A stretch of 64,000 bases of DNA from Caldicellulosiruptoraceae bacterium PP1. GTDB taxonomy: Bacteria > Bacillota > Thermoanaerobacteria > Caldicellulosiruptorales > Caldicellulosiruptoraceae. This document shows positions 52,317 to 61,206 of the stretch, one piece after another. Each line of letters opens with the position of its first letter. The first letter of the stretch is position 1. Where the stretch lies: positions 209,618 through 273,617 of the forward strand of contig JBGGOQ010000002.1 of assembly GCA_041320695.1 (NCBI GenBank). Direction: 5' to 3'. The notes below the pieces were generated by a model. That model did no database searches. It saw nothing but the letters and a program-made list of their open reading frames with translations, and was not told where the DNA came from. A program made the translations under genes and the position numbers.

Positions 52317-54968
52317 GTCTGCAAGATAAAATATACCTGTTTTTAAATTTAGAGCAGCACCACATAAGGTTTTTTTATCATTTGTGTTAAGTGTCTTTGA
52401 TAAGTGTAATATATCTATACCCTTATAATTTTCTAAATAGGTAAAGTTATTTTCAAGGCAGACAATTGATGACTTTTTTGTATTGCTTTTTAATATTTCT
52501 AATAAAATATCTTTTTCTTCATCTGGTAGTTCATCAAAAGGCTTATTTATAACTAAAAGCAGATATTTATTTTTATCAGTATAGCTTTTTAATACTTTAA
52601 GATAAGCTATATTATTAGTTATTGAACTTTTACTAATATCAAAATAAATAATATTTGCGTTCTCATAATATATAGGTTTATCTATTTGTTTTATATTATT
52701 ATTTTTTAAATCATATAATGAAAAAGTACTTTTATAAAAATCTAAATGTTTTTCAATGATTTTCTCTTTTTCACTTTTATCTAAATGTGCCAATGAAAAA
52801 GGAAAGATAAAAATACTGTCCTTTGAATTATTTGCTGTTGAATGTAAATAAGGCACCTTTAGATCTTCTGTTTTAGGATAATTTAGAGTTACACCTTTCA
52901 AATTATCTAACCAAATATACCCATTCAACTTTGTTGGATTAACTTCAATTGATAATATTTTTGAGATATTGTCCACATTAAATGTTGTAGTGCTAAAATT
53001 TGTTGTAAGCTTGTTATTTATAGGTATCATTTTAGTATTTCCAGAAATGTCAATAGCTTTAATTTTAATATTACAGTTTGAGGCTGCAACATCTATTGAT
53101 ATATTTTTATAATTAGGTACATCTATTGGTTTTTTAAAGTTAAGATAAAATGTTTTCTTATTTAATTTAAAGTTGAAAATAACCTTATTTGAATATAAAC
53201 CTTCAACCTTATTTACTTTTGACAAAAATAATGTTGTATTATCCGGTCTATAAAAAGCTAGAGTATCAAAGTTAAAAAGAGTTTTTTCTTTTACTCCAAC
53301 ACCAACAGGTAGATATCCCTTTAAATTCTTGTATGAAAACTCTAAAACACCCTGAAAACTATCAGTATTAACTTTTAATAAACCATTACCAAAAGAAAAA
53401 TCATCAGTATAAGTTGATAGCAAAACTGTTTTAGAGTCAATTTCCTGTACGTGTCCAAATTTATCAGCAATATAAAATTTGAGCTGCTTTTCCTCTTGCT
53501 TATCAAAGTATATAGAAGAAGGAGATATCTTAATATATTCAGGTTTGAAAACTGAAACTTTCTTTTCCTGATATACAGAACCATAAACAGTTTGATAAAC
53601 TGCATTTAAAGTAACTATACCACTTTTATATGGTGTAAAATTATATAAGCTTTCTACTTTATAAGTATCTTGATATACTGCAAGATTTACAACATCTAAA
53701 GGCAGAGGATTATTAAATTTATCAAAAGCATTTACTTTAATGCTATAATTTTCACCTTCAAAGAGAGGTGAATCAACATTAATTTTTAAATGATTAACTT
53801 TATCTTCTTTGTATTTATAGAATATTGCTAAAGCATCAAAAACATTTCTTGTTGGGCTTAAGTTATTATATTGTTTTAAATCTCCATTTTCTGAAATACC
53901 TATAAGCTGAGAAGAATAACCACCATCTAAGTTTATAGCATTATAGACCCCAATTGATTTAAGAAAAATGGCCAATTCTTCTTGAGTCATGCCAATACTT
54001 GAGTCATTTCTTCCATCAACCGATACAAGATAAAGCCAATTTTTGTCTATATCATATCCTACAGCACTTCTTGGGTGTCTTCCTGTAATTTCATGTGAGA
54101 ATTTTTGTATGTTACCGTTCAAAATCAAAAAGGTGTTACCACTTGTTGCAGAAAATATCTCATCAAGTGGGATATTTAAGTCAATTTTTAGCTCTATTTT
54201 ATCACCTATGTTAAAGTTTTTAATAAGGTTGTTAGCATAGTTATTTGTTGCAGCTAAATAAAAAGTATCCTTATCAATATTAATTGATGGCATATCTTTT
54301 CTTATATCAATAACTGTATTATCTTTTATGATAATCTCAACAATATTTTTGTATTTATTTCCTATTGTAGAATTAACATATTCTCCAGTAAAAAATATTG
54401 GATAGGTTAAATCTCCAGTAAATTTGTTTATATGAGCTATTTTAAATTGATAGTTATTTTGCAGATTAAAAAGAGATAAACCTAACAAATTTATTTGAGC
54501 AATGTTTACTGAGCCATTTTTGGCTATGTAGAAAGATGGAAATGTTTCTGATTTTGCATTTGGGCTAGATAAAATTTTCCCATTTTTTATACTAAGTCCT
54601 ATTGGCCAAAGCCTATTATAATTTGTTTTAGTATTTGTATAAAAAAAGTTTGAATTAATACCTGCAATAGGGTTATTTGATATATTTTCTTTAAGCATAT
54701 TAAGAACTGTGTTACCTGTATTTGCGGGATAATTTGAAACAGTATCTATATATATTCCTTTATCTTTTAGGTTTATTTTAAAACAGTGTATGTCAACATA
54801 TCCTGCATCTGTTATTAGGCTATATTTTTCGTAATAAGTAGCTGGCCCAATTAATTCAGTATTTTTAAACCTGAAAAATTCATTAAAAGGTTGTGCAAAA
54901 ACTGATTTAATATTTAATAAAAGCAAAAGTGATACTGAAAAAGTTAAAACTTTTTTTATTTTATCCAT
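52314..54968 (-). CDS. Secreted phosphodiester glycosidase (NAGPA-like) family protein
   Basis: 884 residues. Signal peptide MDKIKKVLTFSVSLLLLLNIKSVFA. Residues about 60-375 are the NAGPA/DUF2233 domain: AGINSNFFYT, HPRSAVGYDIDK, LVSVDGRNDSSIGMTQEELAIFL and NAINLDGGYSS. In bacteria such enzymes are thought to remove sugars from phosphodiesters such as capped glycans or teichoic acids. After this are beta-rich regions, and the last 200 residues (LPDEEKDILLEIL etc.) look like a degraded calcineurin-type phosphoesterase domain lacking metal ligands (tentative). Upstream and co-oriented ttcA ends 6 bases before its start. Confidence 0.85.
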   Translation of the reverse strand: MDKIKKVLTFSVSLLLLLNIKSVFAQPFNEFFRFKNTELIGPATYYEKYSLITDAGYVDIHCFKINLKDKGIYIDTVSNYPANTGNTVLNMLKENISNNPIAGINSNFFYTNTKTNYNRLWPIGLSIKNGKILSSPNAKSETFPSFYIAKNGSVNIAQINLLGLSLFNLQNNYQFKIAHINKFTGDLTYPIFFTGEYVNSTIGNKYKNIVEIIIKDNTVIDIRKDMPSINIDKDTFYLAATNNYANNLIKNFNIGDKIELKIDLNIPLDEIFSATSGNTFLILNGNIQKFSHEITGRHPRSAVGYDIDKNWLYLVSVDGRNDSSIGMTQEELAIFLKSIGVYNAINLDGGYSSQLIGISENGDLKQYNNLSPTRNVFDALAIFYKYKEDKVNHLKINVDSPLFEGENYSIKVNAFDKFNNPLPLDVVNLAVYQDTYKVESLYNFTPYKSGIVTLNAVYQTVYGSVYQEKKVSVFKPEYIKISPSSIYFDKQEEKQLKFYIADKFGHVQEIDSKTVLLSTYTDDFSFGNGLLKVNTDSFQGVLEFSYKNLKGYLPVGVGVKEKTLFNFDTLAFYRPDNTTLFLSKVNKVEGLYSNKVIFNFKLNKKTFYLNFKKPIDVPNYKNISIDVAASNCNIKIKAIDISGNTKMIPINNKLTTNFSTTTFNVDNISKILSIEVNPTKLNGYIWLDNLKGVTLNYPKTEDLKVPYLHSTANNSKDSIFIFPFSLAHLDKSEKEKIIEKHLDFYKSTFSLYDLKNNNIKQIDKPIYYENANIIYFDISKSSITNNIAYLKVLKSYTDKNKYLLLVINKPFDELPDEEKDILLEILKSNTKKSSIVCLENNFTYLENYKGIDILHLSKTLNTNDKKTLCGAALNLKTGIFYLAD

Positions 54969-54974
54969 AGTAAT

Positions 54975-55688
54975 CTACTCCTTTTTATCATACTGCCATA
55001 TATCACGTTTTATTGCTCCAAAAACAAGATCCTTTGTAGCTGGGTGAAAGCTTGAAAGGCTTTTAATAAAATCCTTCATTTTTTGTCTGTTTGTTTTACC
55101 ATTAGCAGGGCATGGATTAACAATTACAGGAAGATTTAATTTTTTAGCTGCTCCTCTTATTTCATGCTCTTTAACATATATCATAGGTCTTATATTTGTT
55201 ATATCGGTTCTATCTAAATATGTCTTTGGGTCGAAACAATGAAGTCTACCTTCATAAAATAAACTTAAAAAGAATGTTTCCACAACGTCATCAAGATGAT
55301 GACCAAGGGCAATCTTATTGCATCCAAGTTCTTTTGCAGTTGAATTTAATATACCTCTCCTTAAATTAGCACAAAGAGAGCAGGGGTTTGATTCTTTCCT
55401 AATATCAAACACAATTTCTTTAATTTGTGAAGGAATTACTTTGTATTCCACATTTATATTTTTACAAAATTCATAAATAGGTGAAAAATCGGCATTTTCA
55501 AACCCCATATCTACTGTTATTGCAATAACATCAAACTTTTTTGGATAAAATCGTCTTAGATAGCTTAATGCATAAAGAGTTGTAAGACTATCTTTACCTG
55601 CAGAAACGCCAACTGCTACAAAATCGTTATCATTTATCATATCAAAATCTTCAATTGCCTTTCTAACCTTACTAAATATATGCTGCAT
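54975..55688 (-). CDS. ttcA: tRNA 2-thiocytidine synthetase TtcA family
   Basis: 237 residues. PP-loop SAGKDS at 29-34; Fe-S cysteines C103 and C106 in NPCSLCANLR plus a third Cys near residue 196 in VNPCPANG; GHHLDDVVETFF. TtcA adds sulfur to C32 of certain tRNAs through a 4Fe-4S cluster. Length is a little short for E. coli TtcA, but the family in Firmicutes is about this size. Probably cotranscribed with the secreted protein downstream (6 bases gap). Confidence 0.92.
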   Translation of the reverse strand: MQHIFSKVRKAIEDFDMINDNDFVAVGVSAGKDSLTTLYALSYLRRFYPKKFDVIAITVDMGFENADFSPIYEFCKNINVEYKVIPSQIKEIVFDIRKESNPCSLCANLRRGILNSTAKELGCNKIALGHHLDDVVETFFLSLFYEGRLHCFDPKTYLDRTDITNIRPMIYVKEHEIRGAAKKLNLPVIVNPCPANGKTNRQKMKDFIKSLSSFHPATKDLVFGAIKRDIWQYDKKE

Positions 55689-55884
55689 CTATTTAGCCTC
55701 CCAATTACAATGAATTTGATTTAAATTGTCAACATTAAGATTATATCATTTGATTCACTTCCAAGCCAATATAAAACATATTCCTGCAAGATTTTCAAAT
55801 CCTCTTTTAAAGGGAAAATAAAATTTATAAAGTTTTTTAAAAATATATTAATGATATGATATTATTAAAATGAGGTGATTTTTT

Positions 55885-56373
55885 ATGGGATACATAACAG
55901 GAAGAATTGGAGGATTGTTTTCAGGCTATAATATTCAAGCTTTTGTTGAAAATAATACAATAAGGGGCAGAGCCGGTGGAGTTTTAGATGGCAATGATAT
56001 GCAGATTACTTTTAATAACGGTATAATTACAGGTAGATTTGGAGGATTAGTAAGTGGTCTTACTCCCAACTGTATATTGGAAGGAAACAGATTGCATGGG
56101 AGGATAGGCGGAGATATAGTCGGAAATGATATATTGCTTGATTTAATTGGTGATGAGATAAGGGGTAGATATGGTGGGGATATTATTGGTTTTGATTGTA
56201 ATTTGAATTATTTTATTGATAGTGGCGAACTAAAAGGTAGACTCGGAGGAGATTTAATTGGTTTTGATGTAGATTTAAAAATTAGTGAAGTTAGTCCACT
56301 AATTGCCGCAATGATTGCATGTGTTGAATATGATATTTATAGAGAAAAACATGAGAATGAATATAGAAAATAA
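55885..56373 (+). CDS. Protein made of six GR-x-GG repeats, unknown family
   Basis: 162 residues, no signal peptide. Almost the entire length consists of six repeats of about 22-24 residues, each starting with I/L-x-G-R-x-G-G-x-x-x-G and followed by a short hydrophobic strand: GRIGG, GRAGG, GRFGG, GRIGG, GRYGG, GRLGG at residues 6, 28, 50, 72, 94 and 118 or so. The regular alternation suggests a beta-solenoid or stacked-hairpin fold. The last 25 residues are a helical tail (LIAAMIACVEYDIYREKHE). I do not recognise a family. Clear GAGGTGATTTTTT ATG start; it is followed by another unknown gene. Confidence 0.75.
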   Translation: MGYITGRIGGLFSGYNIQAFVENNTIRGRAGGVLDGNDMQITFNNGIITGRFGGLVSGLTPNCILEGNRLHGRIGGDIVGNDILLDLIGDEIRGRYGGDIIGFDCNLNYFIDSGELKGRLGGDLIGFDVDLKISEVSPLIAAMIACVEYDIYREKHENEYRK

Positions 56374-56467
56374 GAACATAATCACAACGATAATACTTGA
56401 ATATTTAGAAATATAATAATATAATTAAAATAATTGCAAAAATTATCATAATAAAGGAGCTGATTTT

Positions 56468-57436
56468 TTGAAAAAATTATTAAAACTTTTAACTTGTATT
56501 TTTGTTATTGTAGGTATTACAATATTTGTATTCACTTCTTTTGCTCAAGAAACTAAGACAAACAATCAAAAAAAGACAAAAGACACTGTCTCTAAAAGTG
56601 TTTACAATTCAGCTTATGAGTATGAAAAGATATTTAACAACGCTTTTAATATCTTTGTATCTCCTAAAACAAATGTTCATCTAAAGATAAGTACAACTGC
56701 TTTACCACAAAATGAAGAATTTGGGCTTACTAATTCATTTGAGGATACAATATTTGAGAGGAAAAGCAGTAAAATATATTCAATAATAGGCAATAATGAA
56801 CAAATAATATATATTATTGGCAAAAGATTGCTTTATAAAGATTTAACTACCAATACATTTTTTGAAATTCCAAAAGAATCTCCACTTTGGGAGAGTACAG
56901 TCTTAAACATTGGCGTACCCGAAACAAACCAATATTTTGCAAAATTTAATGATAAAATGGTAAAGCTTATAAAGTCAAAAAAACCAAAGATTTCTGAAAC
57001 GCAGGCAAGAATTAATAATTTATCAGGGAAATATATAAAAGTTGATATATCTTTAAATAATAATGAATGGGGTCCAATTTTTTATGAGTATTTATCCAGC
57101 ATTATACTTGAAAATCTAAAATTACAAAACAAAGCACAAGGGAAAATATATACAGATAAGGATATTGAGGATTGGAAAACTGAAATTGTTAACTATCTAG
57201 AACAGCTAAAAGCTGGTTCAAAGAATATAACATATTATATTAATCCTAAAACAAAACAAATTGCAAGAGAACAAGTTGTAACAGTAGTGTATATTAACGA
57301 TAAAAAGCACTATGTTACAAATATTTCAGATGTAATAGATATTGGTGATAAGGTTAAATGTCCAATTATAAGCGAGGATCAAATACAACCACTGCCTAAT
57401 GAAGATGAAAAAAATACAAGTGAAAAATCTTCATAA
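56468..57436 (+). CDS. Exported protein of unknown function
   Basis: 322 residues, TTG start with AAGGAGC 8 bases before. The N-terminus MKKLLKLLTCIFVIVGITIFVFTSFA is a signal peptide or anchor. A Lys/Thr-rich linker leads to a globular part of about 240 residues with alternating strands (VHLKISTTAL, IYSIIGNNEQIIYIIG, NITYYINPKTKQIAREQVVTVVY), then an acidic Ser-rich tail. The plan is reminiscent of LolA/DUF6612-like outer-surface domains but no motif fixes it. A mild link with the repeat protein before it (95 bases gap) is possible. Confidence 0.75.
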   Translation: MKKLLKLLTCIFVIVGITIFVFTSFAQETKTNNQKKTKDTVSKSVYNSAYEYEKIFNNAFNIFVSPKTNVHLKISTTALPQNEEFGLTNSFEDTIFERKSSKIYSIIGNNEQIIYIIGKRLLYKDLTTNTFFEIPKESPLWESTVLNIGVPETNQYFAKFNDKMVKLIKSKKPKISETQARINNLSGKYIKVDISLNNNEWGPIFYEYLSSIILENLKLQNKAQGKIYTDKDIEDWKTEIVNYLEQLKAGSKNITYYINPKTKQIAREQVVTVVYINDKKHYVTNISDVIDIGDKVKCPIISEDQIQPLPNEDEKNTSEKSS

Positions 57437-57499
57437 AAATTTTTTGCATAACCTCTTGACGAAAATTCGAAATGATGTTATCATATTAAATGCTGACGG

Positions 57500-57576
57500 C
57501 GGGGTGTAGCTCAGTTTGGTAGAGCACGTGGTTTGGGACCATGGGGCCGGAGGTTCAAGTCCTCTCACCCCGACCA
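57500..57576 (+). tRNA. tRNA-Pro(TGG)
   Basis: Cloverleaf with acceptor CGGGGTG/CACCCCG, T-loop GGTTCAAGTCC, anticodon loop TTTGGGA giving TGG; encoded CCA. First of five tRNAs in a cluster. Confidence 0.97.
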
Positions 57577-57657
57577 GAAAAAATAGCTTGACAGACAAAA
57601 GAGGTTATGCTAAAATAACTAACTGTCTGATGCAAAACAAAGTAAATAACTTAATAT

Positions 57658-57742
57658 GGAGGGGTACCCAAGTGGCCAAAGGGGGCAGACTGTAAATCTG
57701 TTGTCGCTGACTTCGTTGGTTCAAATCCAACCCCCTCCACCA
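57658..57742 (+). tRNA. tRNA-Tyr(GTA)
   Basis: 85-base class II tRNA with long variable arm (GTCGCTGACTTCG), anticodon loop CTGTAAA giving GTA, acceptor GGAGGGG/CCCCTCC; encoded CCA. Confidence 0.97.
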
Positions 57743-57752
57743 TTTTAAAAAA

Positions 57753-57828
57753 GCTGGCGTAGCTCAACAGGTAGAGCAGCTGACTTGTAATCAGCAGGTT
57801 GCGGGTTCGAGTCCCATCGCCAGCTCCA
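57753..57828 (+). tRNA. tRNA-Thr(TGT)
   Basis: 76 bases, acceptor GCTGGCG/CGCCAGC, anticodon loop CTTGTAA giving TGT; encoded CCA. Confidence 0.97.
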
Positions 57829-57853
57829 TTAAATTTAATAAGGATTTAGGTTT

Positions 57854-57929
<76 letters not shown>

Positions 57930-57940
57930 TTTAGATATAA

Positions 57941-58017
<77 letters not shown>

Positions 58018-58107
58018 TTTATTTTCAAGGGTTTTAGGGTTTTGTAAATATTTCCAAATGTATTTTTACTGCAATCTTAATGTAATTCATATTGAATATT
58101 AAAATTT

Positions 58108-58145
58108 AGGGTAACTACTTTATTTAAGAGTGGTTACCCTTTATG
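58108..58145 (+). terminator. Terminator of the tRNA cluster
   Basis: AGGGTAAC (58108-58115) pairs with GTTACCCT (58133-58140), extended by ACT/AGT pairing inside; short TT ending. Confidence 0.65.
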
Positions 58146-58198
58146 TTTATTTGCTCTAGAGGATGATTTAACTTCCTTTAAGCTTTATTAGGCATTTA

Positions 58199-58777
58199 TT
58201 ACACCTCTTTTATTTGAGAAAAGTCTATTATGAGATCCTCAAAAATACCAACCGTGACTTTGTCATTGAAGGTATAAAGTTCAGGTGGCAGGTAATCTTC
58301 ATTATCCTTGAGTCTGTATATTAATATTGTTTGATTGTTTGGATTTACAATCCAATACTCTTTGACTTTAAATTGTGTGTAAAGATTGAGTTTTCGGATA
58401 TAATCATAATAAAAATTGCTCTCTGATACAACTTCAATTACCATCTCTGGAGTTCCAATACAGCCTTTTTGAGTTAGCTTTTTCTTATCACATATAATAG
58501 AAATATCAGGTTGGACAACATTTGTTGCTTGGCTTTCATTCTGTCCTTCCTCAACAAGGATAACATCAAAGGGTGCTGTGTATATCTCACAATACTTTTT
58601 ATTCCTTTTAAGATAGTTATTTATCATGGTAGTTAATTCCACCACTACTTTTTGGTGTATCCTTGAAGGTGCAGGACTCATGTTATAAATAATACCATAA
58701 ATTATTTCCACTTTTACATCTTCGGGCAATTTTAAATAGTCTTCATAAGTCAAAAGTTTAGGAATCTTCTCTTCCAT
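58199..58777 (-). CDS. Uma2 family (DUF820) PD-(D/E)XK nuclease-like protein
   Basis: 192 residues. LLTYEDYLKLPEDVKVEIIYGIIYNMSPAPSRIHQ, VVQPDISIICDKK with catalytic Asp, PEMVIEVVSESNFYYD with Glu, and KLNLYTQFKVKEYWIVNP with Lys are the Uma2 signature. Members are common in thermophiles and cyanobacteria, often many per genome, and their biological role is unclear. Stands alone, with GAAGGTGAATTG upstream, next to worn mobile-element pieces. Confidence 0.92.
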   Translation of the reverse strand: MEEKIPKLLTYEDYLKLPEDVKVEIIYGIIYNMSPAPSRIHQKVVVELTTMINNYLKRNKKYCEIYTAPFDVILVEEGQNESQATNVVQPDISIICDKKKLTQKGCIGTPEMVIEVVSESNFYYDYIRKLNLYTQFKVKEYWIVNPNNQTILIYRLKDNEDYLPPELYTFNDKVTVGIFEDLIIDFSQIKEV

Positions 58778-59027
58778 TCAATTCACCTTCTTTTGACAAT
58801 TTTCTTTGCATTGTTTTTCATTTAATTCACTTTGCATTAATCCTTTCTCTTCTCATAACTCTCTTAAGCGAAAAGAAAAAATATTCTCTGTTAATAGATT
58901 AAATTACCTTAAAATATTTCTTTTTAACATATTATACCACTAAATAAATAAAAATGAAACGTTTTAGAAAAAACATGGGACCTAAATAATGTAAATTTAT
59001 AATCCTATAACTTAAAAAGAGAAAATA

Positions 59028-59141
59028 GAGAAATTAACTATTAGTATTAAAGAAGCTGCTCCAATGTTAGGAATTAGTTATAATGTTATGATTGCCTTAG
59101 TACATAAAAGAGATTTCACAAGAATTTTTGCAGGGCAATAA
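59028..59141 (+). pseudogene. Fragment of an excisionase-like HTH gene
   Basis: The frame reads EKLTISIKEAAPMLGISYNV and on to LVHKRDFTRIFAGQ, then a stop. This is the helix-turn-helix core of mobile-element excisionases, which continue as GRRIIIPK and a tail; here it breaks after RIFAGQ. No ATG/GTG/TTG start lies before it in frame. A relic in the 856-base stretch without intact genes between uma2 and the MFS gene. Confidence 0.6.
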
Positions 59142-59256
59142 ATAGATCCAACTCCAATAATTATTATCCTGATATAGATTATTACATAAATTATAAACGC
59201 TTTTATAGCCGCTATTTTAAAAACATAAAGAGGACTGCAACAGATAAAATAAGCTT

Positions 59257-59463
59257 ATGATGCCGTTCTATAATAATAAACACAATAGTTTTTGGTTTAG
59301 AATTGCTAATGGATGTTGGAAGTGTGAGGCTGGTTGTGGTGAAGGGAATGAAGTAATCTTTCTTGAAAGCATTGAGAATTTTTTAATCTTCAAGTCTTTT
59401 GTGTTTATTCACTTAAAAACAATGCAATTTCAAACCTTAAAAATACTATTGAGTTATTTATAG
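59257..59463 (+). pseudogene. Fragment resembling a phage/plasmid primase CHC2 zinc finger
   Basis: 68-codon frame reading MPFYNNKHNSFWFRIANGCWKCEAGCGEGNEVIF in part, which resembles CPFHxDxxPSF...WKCFAGCGEGDVI of CHC2-type zinc fingers; the first metal-binding Cys and His are replaced (Met and Tyr). No ribosome site and no continuing primase domain. Likely the worn remnant of a replication gene from a mobile element. Confidence 0.45.
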
Positions 59464-59643
59464 TAACTTATTTAGTTAAATATGATAAAATATTATTTAT
59501 ATTAGTATATTAGAAGACGGTGTAAATAGATTAATTTTAAATACTAAGAGGAACATTGATGACATATTATTTACATAAAAAACTTTATACTATCGTATAT
59601 TACAAAATCACTTACTAACAGTTATTAGAGGAGTATGATAAAA

Positions 59644-60876
59644 ATGACAGCAAATATTAATAATCCTTTTGCAGCACTTAAGTCAAAGAATTTTAAATAT
59701 TTTTGGATGGGACAATGTATTTCTTTAATTGGGACATGGCTTCAAAATACTGCACTTTCGTGGTTAGTCCTTACATTGACAAAATCTGCTTTTTTGGTTG
59801 GACTTTTTAGTGCATTACAGTTTACACCCCAATTATTTTTATCTCTTTTTGCAGGTACAATTGTTGATCATTTTCCTAAAAAGAAGCTCTTAATGGTAAC
59901 GCAAAGCTTGCTTATGATTCTTGCTTTATTACTTTCTTTTTTAATATGGGTAAAAGCAATAAATTATCCAATATTACTTATATTTGCATTGTTTTTGGGT
60001 ATTATAAATACCTTTGATATGCCAACAAGACAGTCTTTTGTAATTGAACTTGTTGGGCAGGAGTTGTTGGTTAATGCTGTTGCATTAAACTCGCTAAACT
60101 TTAATCTTGCAAGAGTTATAGGACCTGCTATAGCAGGCATACTTCTTAAAAGTGTTGGAATGAGTATATGTTTTTTGCTAAACGGATTGAGTTTTGTTGC
60201 AGTTTTAATAGGTCTATTTCTGATCGATGTGGGTTTGAAACCAATGAGTGAAAAGAAGAATAATAAGATGATTGAAGATATAATAGAAGGTTTAAAATAT
60301 ACAAAAAATAATAAGATTATCCTCCAAACTATCATTTTGGTTTTAATAATGAACGTTTTTATTATGAATTTCAATGTATTGATACCTTTATATACAAAAT
60401 ATATTTTACATAAAGATGAAGCAGGTTATGGATTTTTGCTTTCTTCAATGGGTATTGGTGCACTTCTTGGTGCACTTTTTGTTGCCACTACAAGCAGAAG
60501 AGGACCTACTTTAAAAAGACTGTACTTTTCATTAGTGGTTTCGTCTGGAATGCTTATTTTAATTGGATTTAATAAAAATTATAATTTGTCTTCGCTAATG
60601 TTTGCCTTAGTAGGATTTTTTATGATTTTATTTACAACAACAGCAAATTCAACATTACAACTTTCTTCCGCAGATGAGTATAGAGGCAGGATCATGAGCT
60701 TATATACCTTAGTTTTTGCTGGTACAACTCCAATAGGAAGTCTAATTTCAGGCTCATTTGCACAAATTTTTAAGGCAAATGGTGCGTTTATTGCATGTGG
60801 AGTTGCTTGCATAGTATCGTATGTAATAGAATATTTAATCTTATTCTTTACTAAAAAACACAATCACAATTATTAG
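59644..60876 (+). CDS. MFS transporter (DHA3/EntS-like)
   Basis: About 410 residues, 12 transmembrane helices. NPFAALKSKNFKYFWMGQCISLIGTWLQ at the N-terminus, LFAGTIVDHFPKKKLLMVTQ (motif A), and FDMPTRQSFVIELVGQ are the signature of the MFS_3/DHA3 family of macrolide and enterobactin exporters. ATG 59644 has AGAGGAG 10 bases upstream; ATG 59635 would be only 1 base from it. Substrate unknown. Convergent with the His-rich protein gene. Confidence 0.9.
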   Translation: MTANINNPFAALKSKNFKYFWMGQCISLIGTWLQNTALSWLVLTLTKSAFLVGLFSALQFTPQLFLSLFAGTIVDHFPKKKLLMVTQSLLMILALLLSFLIWVKAINYPILLIFALFLGIINTFDMPTRQSFVIELVGQELLVNAVALNSLNFNLARVIGPAIAGILLKSVGMSICFLLNGLSFVAVLIGLFLIDVGLKPMSEKKNNKMIEDIIEGLKYTKNNKIILQTIILVLIMNVFIMNFNVLIPLYTKYILHKDEAGYGFLLSSMGIGALLGALFVATTSRRGPTLKRLYFSLVVSSGMLILIGFNKNYNLSSLMFALVGFFMILFTTTANSTLQLSSADEYRGRIMSLYTLVFAGTTPIGSLISGSFAQIFKANGAFIACGVACIVSYVIEYLILFFTKKHNHNY

Positions 60877-60959
60877 TGTTTATAATAGTTTTGAACATAC
60901 AATATAACTCTTACCATAATAAGTGAGGCTATCTATTGTTTTATTGGAAAGTTCCTCTT

Positions 60960-61181
60960 TTATTTATCTATTTTACTCTTGACTTTATCCAATGCTATTA
61001 ATTCATCATTCTCAATAGGGGGGCTACCTTGGTGTTCTTTACATTGGGATATTTTTTGACTATCGTTACTGTTGTGATTATGATTGTGCCCACTTTTGCT
61101 CATATTCGCTTTATGCATAAAAAGATGCATTATAACGCAGCCCCCCATTGCAAGCAATAATAATAAAGTATCTTTGCTCAT
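60960..61181 (-). CDS. Small membrane protein with His-rich tail
   Basis: 73 residues. N-terminal hydrophobic helix LLLLLAMGGCVIMHLFMHK followed by a soluble tail with a HNHNHNSND run and CKEHQGS. Plan similar to DUF2933-like small metal-associated membrane proteins, but not a firm match. Behind AAGGAGAG, 25 bases after the fused synthase gene, so in one operon. Possible metal binding by His and Cys (inference). Confidence 0.7.
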   Translation of the reverse strand: MSKDTLLLLLAMGGCVIMHLFMHKANMSKSGHNHNHNSNDSQKISQCKEHQGSPPIENDELIALDKVKSKIDK

Positions 61182-61206
61182 CTTATCTCTCCTTTCATCA
61201 ATAATT

